Positions 45,076 through 54,430 of a stretch of 61,660 nt of DNA are shown here, one piece after another. Under the pieces are notes generated by a model, which had not been told where the DNA came from, did no database searches, and saw nothing but the letters and a program-made list of their open reading frames with translations. Location of the stretch: the NCBI RefSeq assembly GCF_007097395.1, contig NZ_VKDC01000036.1:1-61660 (forward strand), given 5' to 3'. This DNA is from Fulvivirga sp. M361 (GTDB lineage Bacteria > Bacteroidota > Bacteroidia > Cytophagales > Cyclobacteriaceae). Position numbers and translations under genes: made by a program. Numbering within the stretch: position 1 is the stretch's first letter; every line of letters starts with the position of its first letter.

Positions 45076-46040
45076 ATATCTTGATCACAGGTATTACAGG
45101 CTTTATTGGTAGTAATCTTTATCACTATTTAAAGACAAAAACTCACGATGAGCATGAAATTAACTTCTACGCACTTACAAGGGATAGAGATAAGGTAGAA
45201 GGACAATTCAGAGATAATAACATACACATATTTACTAAAGTTGACAGCGCATTAATAGACCAATATAAAATAGAGGTCATAATTCATCTTGCAGGCATTG
45301 CACATGATCTTTCAGGAATTTATAAGGATAACGATTATGAACGGGTGAATTATGGTCTTAGCAAACATCTGTATGATGAGTTTATTGCGTCCGACACTGC
45401 AAGGAAGTTTATATATCTGAGTTCTGTAAAAGCGTTGGCAGACAGAGCCATGCAGGTGTTAACAGAAGAGCAAATGGCAGACCCCAAAACAGCCTATGGG
45501 AAGTCAAAACTTAAAGCAGAAAACTATATTTCCAGTATAAAGACTGATGGTAAAAAGACGTATGTTCTGCGTCCATCAATGGTATATGGTCCAGGTAATA
45601 AGGGGAATCTTAACCTGTTATATAATTTAATTAAAAAAGGGTACCCTTATCCATTAGGTGCATTTTATAATAAAAGGAGCTTTCTGTCTGTTAATAACTT
45701 GAACTTTGTTATGTCTCAAATCATAGCAAAAGAAATTCCGGAAGGTGACTACAATTGTGCGGATGGATCTGATATTTCGACCATCGAATTGGTGAAATTA
45801 ATTGGTATGACCATTAACAAACCGGCGCGAATTTTAAAGATCAATAAAAAAATGATCTTACAAATTTCCAAAATCGGAACATTGTTGAGATTGCCACTCA
45901 ACGAAAACACCTTGAAGAAGCTTGTCGAAAATTATCAAGTTTCGACAGATAAATTACTGAATGTACTGGGAATAGAAGGAATGCCTTACAATACATTAGC
46001 AGAATTTAGAGCAACGATAAAGAGTTTTGAAGACAGCTGA
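45072..46040 (+). CDS. NAD-dependent nucleotide-sugar epimerase/reductase (WbpV-like extended SDR)
   Basis: 322 residues. N-terminal NILITGITGFIGSNLYHYL binds NAD(P); LIHLAGIAHD-type segment, SSVKALA and the catalytic YGKSK follow. In loci that also contain a WbpL-like transferase (next gene) and a WbpM-like dehydratase (52408), such enzymes reduce UDP-4-keto-6-deoxy-GlcNAc to UDP-QuiNAc or FucNAc. That role is inferred from this trio; a plain UDP-sugar 4-epimerase is the alternative. Confidence 0.83.
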   Translation: MNILITGITGFIGSNLYHYLKTKTHDEHEINFYALTRDRDKVEGQFRDNNIHIFTKVDSALIDQYKIEVIIHLAGIAHDLSGIYKDNDYERVNYGLSKHLYDEFIASDTARKFIYLSSVKALADRAMQVLTEEQMADPKTAYGKSKLKAENYISSIKTDGKKTYVLRPSMVYGPGNKGNLNLLYNLIKKGYPYPLGAFYNKRSFLSVNNLNFVMSQIIAKEIPEGDYNCADGSDISTIELVKLIGMTINKPARILKINKKMILQISKIGTLLRLPLNENTLKKLVENYQVSTDKLLNVLGIEGMPYNTLAEFRATIKSFEDS

Positions 46041-47010
46041 GATCCTTGTTTATTTCTTCGCATTTGTTTTGCTGGAGTGGTCATATATCCTTGTGGCAAG
46101 AAGGCTAAGAATTATAGATAAACCCAATCATAGAACGATGCACTCCGGGCAAATAGTAAGAGGAGGCGGAGCGTTATTTGTGCTTGCTTACTGTGCTTAC
46201 TTTATATATTCTGATAACGATAATTATTTTTTCCTGATCGGACTACTACTACTGGCAGCAATAAGTTTCATTGATGATATAAGGAACCTGCCGGGTTCTT
46301 TTAGACTTGTTTTTCAAGTATTTTCAGTAGTTATGATGTTATATGATGTTGGAATATTTGAAATATGGAACTGGTTATTTATAATAAGCGCTATAATTAT
46401 TGTGACAGGAGTACTCAACGCATTTAATTTTATGGATGGAATAAATGGTATTACTGCGGGGTATAGTTGTTCATTATTACTTATTTTACTCATAATAAAT
46501 GAGCAATTAATTAAGTTTGCAGATACTAATGTTATAATATTTCTTCTTATTGGTACATTATCATTTAGCGTTTTTAACTTTAGAAAAAGAGCGTTGTGTT
46601 TTGCGGGAGATGTAGGAAGTATTACAATAGGTTTGATTATAGCTTACCTGATAATCAACCTGATCATAAGTTCAGGTAGCTTATTGTGGATCTTACTTCT
46701 TCTTATCTATGGGTTGGATGTAGTTATAACCATTGTGCAGCGAATTCGAAACAAGGAAAATATATTTGAACCTCATAGAAAACACTTATTCCAGGTGGCA
46801 ATTAATCGGTTGAATGTGTCGCATTTATTGGTTTCTACCATTTACAGTGTGGCACAATTTCTTATTGGTTTGATAGTTCTGCTGATTTATAGTTTTCAGA
46901 CGGAGCACCAGCTTTTATGGGCAATAGTGCTAATGATTTCTGGTGCCGCTTTTTATTTGATCATTAAAACCAAGATTACAGGTAGTGTTTGGTTATCAGA
47001 CTCATATTAA
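46027..47010 (+). CDS. WecA/WbpL-family polyprenyl-phosphate HexNAc-1-phosphate transferase
   Basis: 327 residues from TTG 46027, overlapping the epimerase by 14 bp. Polytopic, about ten helices. Cytoplasmic catalytic loops: the DKPNHRTMHSG motif, AISFIDDIRNLPG (the DD motif), NAFNFMDGINGITAG and the HRKHLFQ-type loop. Starts glycan assembly by joining a sugar-1-phosphate to undecaprenyl phosphate. A WbpV-like reductase precedes it, so QuiNAc or FucNAc is the likely first sugar. Confidence 0.92.
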   Translation: MKTAEILVYFFAFVLLEWSYILVARRLRIIDKPNHRTMHSGQIVRGGGALFVLAYCAYFIYSDNDNYFFLIGLLLLAAISFIDDIRNLPGSFRLVFQVFSVVMMLYDVGIFEIWNWLFIISAIIIVTGVLNAFNFMDGINGITAGYSCSLLLILLIINEQLIKFADTNVIIFLLIGTLSFSVFNFRKRALCFAGDVGSITIGLIIAYLIINLIISSGSLLWILLLLIYGLDVVITIVQRIRNKENIFEPHRKHLFQVAINRLNVSHLLVSTIYSVAQFLIGLIVLLIYSFQTEHQLLWAIVLMISGAAFYLIIKTKITGSVWLSDSY

Positions 47011-47572
47011 GAGGATTTTGGATGTTTTCCTGGCGTTAATACTTTCAATATTATTAATGCCGCTAACGGGGTTAATTGCCATGAGTATATTGGTGTTTGA
47101 TACCAGACCAGTGATGTTTAAACAATCGCGTCTGGGAAAAAACAACAAACCTTTTATACTCTATAAATTTCGGACTCTTGCAGTAAAAGGATATTCTGAT
47201 TTTGAATTTAGCCATGAGGATGTTACGAAAATGGGTCGGTTCTTGAGAGCTTCAGGTTTTGACGAGATACCCCAACTGTTGAATGTAATTAAAGGCGAAA
47301 TGTCTTTAGTCGGGCCAAGGCCTTTACCGGAAGAATATGTTGATTTATTAAATGGTTATTCAAAGACCAGGAGTCTGATAAAACCGGGAATTACCGGCCT
47401 GGTTCAAACGAAAGGAGGTAATGAGTTAGACTGGCCGGAAAGATTCAGGTTAGATGATGCATATGCTTCTGATATTTCATTCAAAAAAGATATAATCATA
47501 CTATTGAAAACTGTTTTGAGTCCTTTTAAAACAAAAATAACGCAAAGTAAAACGTTAACTCATTCCATTTGA
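46985..47572 (+). CDS. PglC-like bacterial sugar transferase (small phosphoglycosyltransferase)
   Basis: 195 residues from GTG 46985, overlapping the previous gene by 26 bp. A single re-entrant membrane segment (ILDVFLALILSILLMPL) then the monotopic transferase core: PVMFKQSRLGKNNKPFILYKFRTL, SGFDEIPQLLNVIKGEMSLVGPRPL with the DE catalytic dyad, and KPGITGLVQTKGGN. Length and lack of N-terminal domain match PglC, which uses UDP-diacetylbacillosamine. The next gene is a PglE-like aminotransferase. Second initiating enzyme in a row after the WecA/WbpL-like gene. Confidence 0.93.
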   Translation: MFGYQTHIKRILDVFLALILSILLMPLTGLIAMSILVFDTRPVMFKQSRLGKNNKPFILYKFRTLAVKGYSDFEFSHEDVTKMGRFLRASGFDEIPQLLNVIKGEMSLVGPRPLPEEYVDLLNGYSKTRSLIKPGITGLVQTKGGNELDWPERFRLDDAYASDISFKKDIIILLKTVLSPFKTKITQSKTLTHSI

Positions 47573-48720
47573 CCTCTATCTCAAAACCGATCTTACTGTC
47601 ACCTCCTCATTTTAGTGATGAGGAACTCAAATATGTAAAGCAGGCCTTCGGACAGGAATGGATTGCCGGGAGAGGGGAAAACCTGGATGAGCTGGAAGGG
47701 GCATTAAGCAATTTTCTTGGTATCGATCATGTTGTTGCATTAAATTCCGGTACTGCTGCGATACATCTTGCACTGGTTCTTCTTGGTATAAAACGCGGAG
47801 ACGTAGTGTTGTGCTCTACATTTACATTTGCTGCTTCGGCCAATCCCATTGTCTACCAGGGTGCGGAACCAGTTTTTATCGATAGTGAATCTGAGACATG
47901 GAACATGGATCCTGAACTGTTGGTTAAGGCCATAGATGAATTAATTAAAATTGGTAAAAAGCCCAAAGCCATCATTTTTGTTCATGTTTACGGAATGCCG
48001 GGTAAGATCGAAGAAGTAGCCAACATTTGTAACCACTTTCAAATTCCCTTAATCGAAGATGCTGCCGAGGCTTTGGGAGCTACCAGGAAAGGGAAGAAAG
48101 TCGGCACATTTGGGGATTTGGGCGTCTATTCCTTCAACGATAATAAAATAATTACTACTTCAGGGGGTGGGGCTTTAGTATCCAATAATGGGGATTGGAT
48201 TGAAAGGGCAAGGTTTTTAGCCTCACAATCCAGAGACCGTACCAATTATTATCAACACTCTGCCATTGGCTACAACTATGTTATGAGTAATATTGCTGCG
48301 AGTATTGGCAGGGGGCAGATGGAAGTACTTCAGGACAGAATAGAAAAGAGGCGGGAGATATTTGCATATTATAAGGAAAGGCTTGGTCAGATAGAAGGGG
48401 TGAAATTTCTGGAAGAACTACCCGGTGTTTATTGTAATCGATGGTTGACCACGCTACTTATTGATAGGGAAATTACTTCTGTTAGTGCAGAAACACTAAG
48501 ATTTGAATTGGAACAAGTAAGTATTGAATCCAGGCTTTTATGGAATCCTATGCATCGACAGCCCATATATCAGGAAAAACAGTATTTTGATAATGGGATC
48601 TCCGATCATTTGTTTTCTTCCGGCTTGTGTTTGCCTTCTGGGTCCAATATGGGGGCGGCAGATTTAGAGCGGGTAACTGATGCAGTATTGAAAGTACTTG
48701 ATCAGGTTACCAGGTCTTAG
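47569..48720 (+). CDS. PglE-like UDP-4-keto-sugar aminotransferase (DegT family)
   Basis: 383 residues from TTG 47569 (TTGA overlap). ILLSPPHFSDEELKYVKQAF and WIAGRGENLDELE are typical of PglE and related bacillosamine aminotransferases. PLP features: NSGTAAIHLAL, IEDAAEALGA and the Schiff-base Lys in SFNDNKIITTSGGGALV. It would aminate C4 of the 4-keto product of the dehydratase at 52408, giving UDP-QuiNAc4N for the PglC-like route. The PglD step may be done by the NeuD/PglD-like protein at 20749. Confidence 0.9.
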   Translation: MTSISKPILLSPPHFSDEELKYVKQAFGQEWIAGRGENLDELEGALSNFLGIDHVVALNSGTAAIHLALVLLGIKRGDVVLCSTFTFAASANPIVYQGAEPVFIDSESETWNMDPELLVKAIDELIKIGKKPKAIIFVHVYGMPGKIEEVANICNHFQIPLIEDAAEALGATRKGKKVGTFGDLGVYSFNDNKIITTSGGGALVSNNGDWIERARFLASQSRDRTNYYQHSAIGYNYVMSNIAASIGRGQMEVLQDRIEKRREIFAYYKERLGQIEGVKFLEELPGVYCNRWLTTLLIDREITSVSAETLRFELEQVSIESRLLWNPMHRQPIYQEKQYFDNGISDHLFSSGLCLPSGSNMGAADLERVTDAVLKVLDQVTRS

Positions 48721-48809
48721 TAATGAGGTATTTATGTTGTAAGATTCGGAGGATATACTGTATCTTATTATTAATTTCGTATTTTGTAATCAGAAGATTC
48801 CTAATGGGT

Positions 48810-51800
48810 ATGAAGAATATAATACTAGTTGTTGTTTTTTTTGCTGTTTTTACAAATTCATTTGCGCAAACGACGCTACTTTCTGAGAATTTTGATGTAG
48901 GTACCACCGTTCCAAACCCTCCATCAGGCTGGAGTAATACAGTGGACTTCGGTGAGCTATGGTCAACCACGTCAGGCGTTTTCAATTCTACACCTAATTG
49001 TGCTGACCTGACGATTCCTTCAAGTTCTGTGGCCATTAATTCAGCTCTGGAATCAACCAATTTCAGTACTTCAGGGTTTTCAAGCATCACCGTTCAATGG
49101 GAAGCCAGAGATGATTTGGGCGCGGAACCGTTGGTTCTGGAGTATGCTATAGGATCAAAATCAGGTTTTTCAAGTTCAGGTGTAACTTATACAGACAATG
49201 CTACCGCCGGATCTTTTGTGACACAATCGGCTACCTTACCCACCGCAGTCAATAATCAGTCCGTAGTTTACGTCAGGTGGGTTATATCAACGATTAATAA
49301 TGGGGCTAGCTATTTTATTGATGACGTTCTGATTCAAGGGACGGCTTCTGTTTCTTCAACCTTTTATTCCATTGCAGCTTCCAATACCAACTTGGATGAC
49401 CTGACAAGCTGGTCAAGCACTCAGGATGAACTTGGGGCCAATCCTCTTAATTTTACAGATGCAGGGGCTACATTCATTATTGATGATGCAGGAGGGACGT
49501 TTGATGCAAACTGGCCTGCGGCGGGTACAATTGAAAATGTTCGTGTAGAAAATGGAGCAGATTTGACAATTCCCTCAGGTTTTACACTTACCGGTACGGT
49601 TAATGTGAGCGACGGAGGGACGCTAATTTTAGCAAATACTACATTGCCCACTATTGGAACATTGGGTGAAACAAGTACTGTAGACTATGCACAAGGAGGT
49701 ACACAATCGGTAGATGTACAGAATTATGGTAATCTCACTATATCTAATTCAGGAACCTATGAGCTTGGTAATGCTACCAGGGTCAGAGGAACGCTTAATC
49801 TTGAAAGTGGAATATTAAGGCTTAGTATTTTCAATACGCATAACTTTATTGTGGAAGGAAATGTCATCCGAACTTCTGGTTCAATCAGAGGATCTAGCTC
49901 ATCAAATCTGACACTTACCGGAACGGCGAGTGTTGATAATCTCTTTTTTACTTCTGGTTTTGAAAATTTAAGACAATTATCAATTACTAAAAGTGGTGGT
50001 ACTGTAGACCTAACTTCAAACCTAACAATAGTAAATAACTTGTCTTTAACTCAGGTAACGCTTGACATTAATTCAAGTACCTTGTCACTTAGTAGTAATG
50101 TTAGTCTGTCGAGCAGTTCACTTACAAGCAATGCAAATGGCACTGTTCGGTTTGTGCAAGTCGCTGATGGACAAAGTGTTCCGGCTGGGACATACGGAAA
50201 TTTGCAGTTCAGTAATTTCAACAAAACATTACCTTCTTCCGGTACAATCAGTATCGCAGGTACTTTTACACCTAACGCTGCTACCGGTCATACCATTACA
50301 GGGTCGACGATTCTGTTTAACGGAACAACCCAGTTCATCCCGGATTTCACGTATAATAACCTGACCATTAATGCAGGCACTACCGCTACAGCTGCCAACT
50401 TTGATATTGAAGGTGATTTTACGAATAATGGAACATTTAATGCAGGCACCGGTCTGGTCACTTTCAGCGGTTCGTCCACTCAGGATATCAATGGAACTAC
50501 GCAATTCTATGATATGCAGTTGGACAACAACGTAAATAATGAAGGTACTACGACGCTTGAAAACATACTTACTCTAGGGAACGCGGTTACATTTGATGCA
50601 GACGGAGCTGCAGATACAGGGAGTTTTACGATAAGTTCAACAGGAGTATCGTCCACGGCCATGGTCAGCACTATTCCTGTTGGTTCTTCTGTTACAGGTA
50701 ATGTGACCACTGAGCGTTTCATACGGGCTTTTGCTATCGATAGATTTAGAAATATATCCATTCCATTAAATGGAATAACAGGAGCACAGTTGGACGAAGC
50801 TGATGACGTTCGCCTTAATTCAGTGAATGATGGACTGCCAAATGTTTTTAGTTACTCTGAAGCAATTACCGGTGATATAGATCAGGGCTGGCAGGCTGGT
50901 TTAACCAGTTCTACGCCTATGACACCTCATACAGGCTACTCGGTTTACAGGGATGTCAATGCCAATGTGACACTCGATGCTACAGGAACGCTTAATCAAG
51001 GGGATGTTGATTTTGGAGTGACCTATACCGAATCCTCACCGGGCAATCCGACAGGGGATGGATGGAACTTTCTTGGTAATCCTTATCCGGCTCCAATTGA
51101 TTATGACCTCCTGACCAGAAATGGTTCGGTAGGGGGTACAGTATCTGTATGGGATGCTGAGAATAATCAATATCTTTCCTATAATGCAGGTACTGCAACA
51201 GGGACACTTACAGATGGCATTATTGCTTCCGGCCAGGGGTTCTGGGTCCAGACTCAGGCAAGCTCACCATCTCTGACAGCGACAGAATCATCTAAAGTCT
51301 CATCGACGTCAACCAGTTTTTTTAGGACTAAAAGTACGGTTGAAAAGCTGGCTATAACCTTGACAGATACCATATCTTCTGACGTGGCATTTTTGGTATT
51401 AGATGAAAGAGCCACAGAGGGTTTTGATACTGAATACGATGGTCGAAAACTTGCTAATGGGATATTTAATTTATCTACTGTAATGGAGGGCCAGGACATG
51501 GTTATCAATACCATTCCCAGAAGTACTAGTTGCTCTATCACCACTGAATTAAATATTACTAATGTAAGCAGCGGTAATTTCGAGTTGGTTTTTGATAGCT
51601 TTAATAGTATTGGCGGATTAGATAGAATCACTTTGAAAGACAAATTTCTTGACAATGAAACCATCATAAACGACGCTCAAAACGTATATAATTTTGAAGT
51701 GACTGATGCCCCCGGCTCTCATGGAGAAAGGTTTTCGATTACCCTGGAATTTACCCCTGCTATCCCGGATATTCAGGTTAATAACAATGAGTTACAAATT

Positions 51801-52217
51801 TCAAGTACAGCGGAATCTATACAATGGTTCTTAAATGATGAGCCGATTGAAGGAGCAAATGAGCCTACCTTCCTGGCTGAAGAATCCGGAGTTTATAAAG
51901 TGTCATTGGCTAATGGCGACTGTCGTGTTTTTTCTGAAAACAGATCATTTGTAATTACTTCTCTTGAATCAAATATTGGGTCCGATTTACATATTTCTCC
52001 TAACCCATTTGAGAGTAATGTTATCTTGGGTATTGACTCTCCGGATGTTGATTTTGTGAGTGTTAACATTTATAATGCTAACGGTATTTTAGTTTTTTCA
52101 AAAAAGAATTTGGATCTTCGAGGAAATATAGACTTATCATCGCTTAAAAGTGGATTATATATTATGAATATAGACGCAGGAAATGAGATATTCGTAAGGA
52201 GGTTAATCAAGAAATAG
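48810..52217 (+). CDS. Large secreted protein with T9SS type A C-terminal sorting domain
   Basis: 1135 residues from ATG 48810 (ATG 48723 or 48804 are in frame, but 48810 puts the signal peptide MKNIILVVVFFAVFTNSFAQ at the N-terminus). An early region (TTLLSENFDVGTTVPNPPSG... SGFSSITVQWEARDD) resembles a jelly-roll domain. The middle is Ser/Thr/Asn/Gly-rich beta-repeat sequence with recurring LTGTASVDN and FNGTTQFIPDFTYNNLTIN-like strands, possibly a beta-helix. The end (HISPNPFESNVIL, VSVNIYNANGILVFSKK, LKSGLYIMNI, VRRLIKK) is a Por secretion-system tail. Probably surface-exposed. Embedded in the polysaccharide locus, 3 bp before the small exosortase-substrate candidate. Confidence 0.85.
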   Translation: MKNIILVVVFFAVFTNSFAQTTLLSENFDVGTTVPNPPSGWSNTVDFGELWSTTSGVFNSTPNCADLTIPSSSVAINSALESTNFSTSGFSSITVQWEARDDLGAEPLVLEYAIGSKSGFSSSGVTYTDNATAGSFVTQSATLPTAVNNQSVVYVRWVISTINNGASYFIDDVLIQGTASVSSTFYSIAASNTNLDDLTSWSSTQDELGANPLNFTDAGATFIIDDAGGTFDANWPAAGTIENVRVENGADLTIPSGFTLTGTVNVSDGGTLILANTTLPTIGTLGETSTVDYAQGGTQSVDVQNYGNLTISNSGTYELGNATRVRGTLNLESGILRLSIFNTHNFIVEGNVIRTSGSIRGSSSSNLTLTGTASVDNLFFTSGFENLRQLSITKSGGTVDLTSNLTIVNNLSLTQVTLDINSSTLSLSSNVSLSSSSLTSNANGTVRFVQVADGQSVPAGTYGNLQFSNFNKTLPSSGTISIAGTFTPNAATGHTITGSTILFNGTTQFIPDFTYNNLTINAGTTATAANFDIEGDFTNNGTFNAGTGLVTFSGSSTQDINGTTQFYDMQLDNNVNNEGTTTLENILTLGNAVTFDADGAADTGSFTISSTGVSSTAMVSTIPVGSSVTGNVTTERFIRAFAIDRFRNISIPLNGITGAQLDEADDVRLNSVNDGLPNVFSYSEAITGDIDQGWQAGLTSSTPMTPHTGYSVYRDVNANVTLDATGTLNQGDVDFGVTYTESSPGNPTGDGWNFLGNPYPAPIDYDLLTRNGSVGGTVSVWDAENNQYLSYNAGTATGTLTDGIIASGQGFWVQTQASSPSLTATESSKVSSTSTSFFRTKSTVEKLAITLTDTISSDVAFLVLDERATEGFDTEYDGRKLANGIFNLSTVMEGQDMVINTIPRSTSCSITTELNITNVSSGNFELVFDSFNSIGGLDRITLKDKFLDNETIINDAQNVYNFEVTDAPGSHGERFSITLEFTPAIPDIQVNNNELQISSTAESIQWFLNDEPIEGANEPTFLAEESGVYKVSLANGDCRVFSENRSFVITSLESNIGSDLHISPNPFESNVILGIDSPDVDFVSVNIYNANGILVFSKKNLDLRGNIDLSSLKSGLYIMNIDAGNEIFVRRLIKK

Positions 52218-52220
52218 CTA

Positions 52221-52403
52221 ATGAAGCAAAGATATATTTTTGTAATAATACTTATTTTCATTACCACTTCTTACGTATTTAGCCAACCCGGGGGAGGTGG
52301 CCCTGGAGATAGGGATATACCATTTGGTGGGATTGAATATTTGATGATTTTTGGAGGTGGATTAGGACTGGCTAAAATCATCAAAAACAAATCGAAAAAG
52401 TAG
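52221..52403 (+). CDS. 60-residue putative exosortase substrate (PEP-CTERM/PID-CTERM-like)
   Basis: From ATG 52221. Residues 1-21 are a signal peptide (KQRYIFVIILIFITTSYVFS), 22-32 a Gly/Pro linker (QPGGGGPGDRD), 33-37 the motif IPFGG, about 38-54 a single hydrophobic helix rich in Gly, and 55-60 a basic tail (KNKSKK). Nothing else is present, so the whole mature protein is a sorting signal plus a short linker. I recall a family of such mini-proteins in Bacteroidota called PID-CTERM and tied to an exosortase; the motif here (IPFGG) is a variant, and the match is unverified. An exosortase gene lies 7 kb upstream in the same operon. Confidence 0.75.
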   Translation: MKQRYIFVIILIFITTSYVFSQPGGGGPGDRDIPFGGIEYLMIFGGGLGLAKIIKNKSKK

Positions 52404-52407
52404 ATTT

Positions 52408-54324
52408 TTGTCCGTTACAAAACAGGTACTTAAACTTCGCATTTTACCGAGATGGGTCATTATTATCATTGACTCATTGATAATAATACTTTCCTCTTTA
52501 CTGGCTTACCTGTTACGGTTCAATTTTGATTGGGTCCAGGTTTTTCAATTTAATCTGAAAAACGGAATTCTAGCTAATTTACTATCGTTTCTTGTAGCCA
52601 CTTTTTTAACAAAAAGCTACTCAGGGATAGTCCGATATACAGGAATCCATGACGGCAAGAGATTACTCTCTACGCTTTTTTTAATGGGGGTCGTCGTGAC
52701 ATTCATGAACTTAGTTTTTTTCTATTTTTTTAGAAAAAACTTGATACCCTACTCCATTATTCTCATCACATTACTGGCCAGTTTTGTAGCACTATTTCAG
52801 TATCGTCTATTAATAAAAAATATCTTTTCTTACTACAGAAGTGCTAATAGTGGAAAAGTATCTGTGGCAATTTTTGGAGCAGGAGAACTAGGTATAGTCA
52901 CCCAATCGGTTCTTTTGGAAAGTAATGATGTTAATTATAAAATAGAAGCATTTTTCGAAGACGATAACAGGAAAGTAGGGAAAGTAATAAATGGGACACG
53001 AATTTACAGTGGGGGTGATGATTTTGCCAGGAAACTCAGAAGCCTGGGGGTTCAGGAGATGATAATTTCCACGCAAAATCTGGATACGGAAAGAACTAAC
53101 GAATTGGTAGATATATGTCTTAATCATGAAGTGCGTGTCAGATCGGTACCAAGTTTGGATCAATGGGTGAGGGGGGAGCTCAGTATTAAGCAAATAAGGG
53201 AAGTAAGAATAGACGACCTATTAGGTAGAGCATCAATTCGACTTAATAATGAAAAGGTAAAAGCCCAAATAACAGGTAAGTGCATTTGTGTAACAGGTGC
53301 CGCTGGGTCGATAGGCAGCGAATTGGTGAGACTGCTAATATACCATAAACCGGAACAGGTAGTACTGATAGACCAAAGTGAATCGGCGCTGTATGAGCTG
53401 CAGCGAGAAATATCAGATAAGGTAGTGATTAAGGCGTACGTGGCAGATATAACGGACGAGCTCAGAATAGATCAGATTTTTCAAGATGAACAACCTGAGA
53501 TCGTTTTTCATGCAGCGGCATACAAACATGTGCCCCTGATGGAGTTAAATACTGTGGAGGCTATTAAAACAAATATATTAGGGACAAAATGCCTTGCAGA
53601 CATTTCACTACGTAAAGGAGTGCGAAAATTCGTAATGGTTTCTACCGATAAAGCGGTTAATCCAACCAGTGTGATGGGATGTTCGAAGAGATTGGCTGAA
53701 ATGTACGTTCAGTCTTTGAATAACAGGGAACTGTCCCAACCGCAAAAATCATCAACAGTCTTCGTAACCACACGTTTTGGTAATGTTTTGGGATCAAATG
53801 GATCGGTTATTCCTGTCTTTAAAAAGCAAATAATGGAAGGTGGTCCCATTACTGTCACCCACCCTGAGATTACCCGTTTTTTTATGACCATACGTGAAGC
53901 TTGCCAACTTATATTGGAAGCAGGCGCTATGGCAAGAGGTGGGGAGATATTTATATTTGACATGGGGAAGTCAGTGAAAATAGTAGATTTAGCGAAGAAA
54001 ATGATTAAACTATCTGGCCTGGAGTTAGATAAAGATATTGAAATAGTTTTTACAGGTCTGAGAGAAGGAGAAAAACTATATGAAGAGCTTCTTGCGGATA
54101 AAGAAAATACTATGCCAACCCATCATGAAAAGATCATGATCGCCAAAACGCAACGGTTTGAATATGAGTTGGTGGATAAAGGGATGAAGTCTTTGAAGAG
54201 TGCTATTGACGAAGGGCACGATAGCTATACATCAGTTTCATTAATGAAAGCATTAGTTCCGGAGTATAAAAGTAATAGTTCTATTTATGAAGTGCTTGAC
54301 GGAATAGCACCACCCCAAATTTAG
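52408..54324 (+). CDS. UDP-GlcNAc 4,6-dehydratase, membrane-bound WbpM/PglF-like
   Basis: 638 residues from TTG 52408, 4 bp after the mini-protein. Four N-terminal membrane helices (about 17-130), a CoA-binding/NAD-sensor-like domain (VAIFGAGELGIVTQSVLL, about 150-235) and the catalytic SDR domain with TGAAGSIGSELVRLL (from residue 296), FHAAAYKHVPLME, MVSTDKAVNPTSVMGCSKR and TRFGNVLGSNGSV. Makes UDP-4-keto-6-deoxy-HexNAc, precursor for both the WbpV/WbpL-like and the PglE/PglC-like branches. Last gene of the polysaccharide locus. Confidence 0.93.
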   Translation: MSVTKQVLKLRILPRWVIIIIDSLIIILSSLLAYLLRFNFDWVQVFQFNLKNGILANLLSFLVATFLTKSYSGIVRYTGIHDGKRLLSTLFLMGVVVTFMNLVFFYFFRKNLIPYSIILITLLASFVALFQYRLLIKNIFSYYRSANSGKVSVAIFGAGELGIVTQSVLLESNDVNYKIEAFFEDDNRKVGKVINGTRIYSGGDDFARKLRSLGVQEMIISTQNLDTERTNELVDICLNHEVRVRSVPSLDQWVRGELSIKQIREVRIDDLLGRASIRLNNEKVKAQITGKCICVTGAAGSIGSELVRLLIYHKPEQVVLIDQSESALYELQREISDKVVIKAYVADITDELRIDQIFQDEQPEIVFHAAAYKHVPLMELNTVEAIKTNILGTKCLADISLRKGVRKFVMVSTDKAVNPTSVMGCSKRLAEMYVQSLNNRELSQPQKSSTVFVTTRFGNVLGSNGSVIPVFKKQIMEGGPITVTHPEITRFFMTIREACQLILEAGAMARGGEIFIFDMGKSVKIVDLAKKMIKLSGLELDKDIEIVFTGLREGEKLYEELLADKENTMPTHHEKIMIAKTQRFEYELVDKGMKSLKSAIDEGHDSYTSVSLMKALVPEYKSNSSIYEVLDGIAPPQI

Positions 54325-54430
54325 ACCTACATTAGAGGCTGATAAAATCGCACCCCAAAAAAACTTGTTATCCAATCTATTTCAGTGTTTTGATTTGTAC
54401 AAAGCTTATTTACTGTAAAGCGCGGCATAA

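Noticed and set aside
48723-48809. Extended N-terminus of the large secreted protein from ATG 48723
   Set aside because: It would place about 29 residues, including a second hydrophobic stretch, before a perfectly good signal peptide starting at 48810.
54325-54430. Repeated CACCCCAAA words near the end of the dehydratase gene and downstream
   Set aside because: Two imperfect short occurrences only; compatible with chance.
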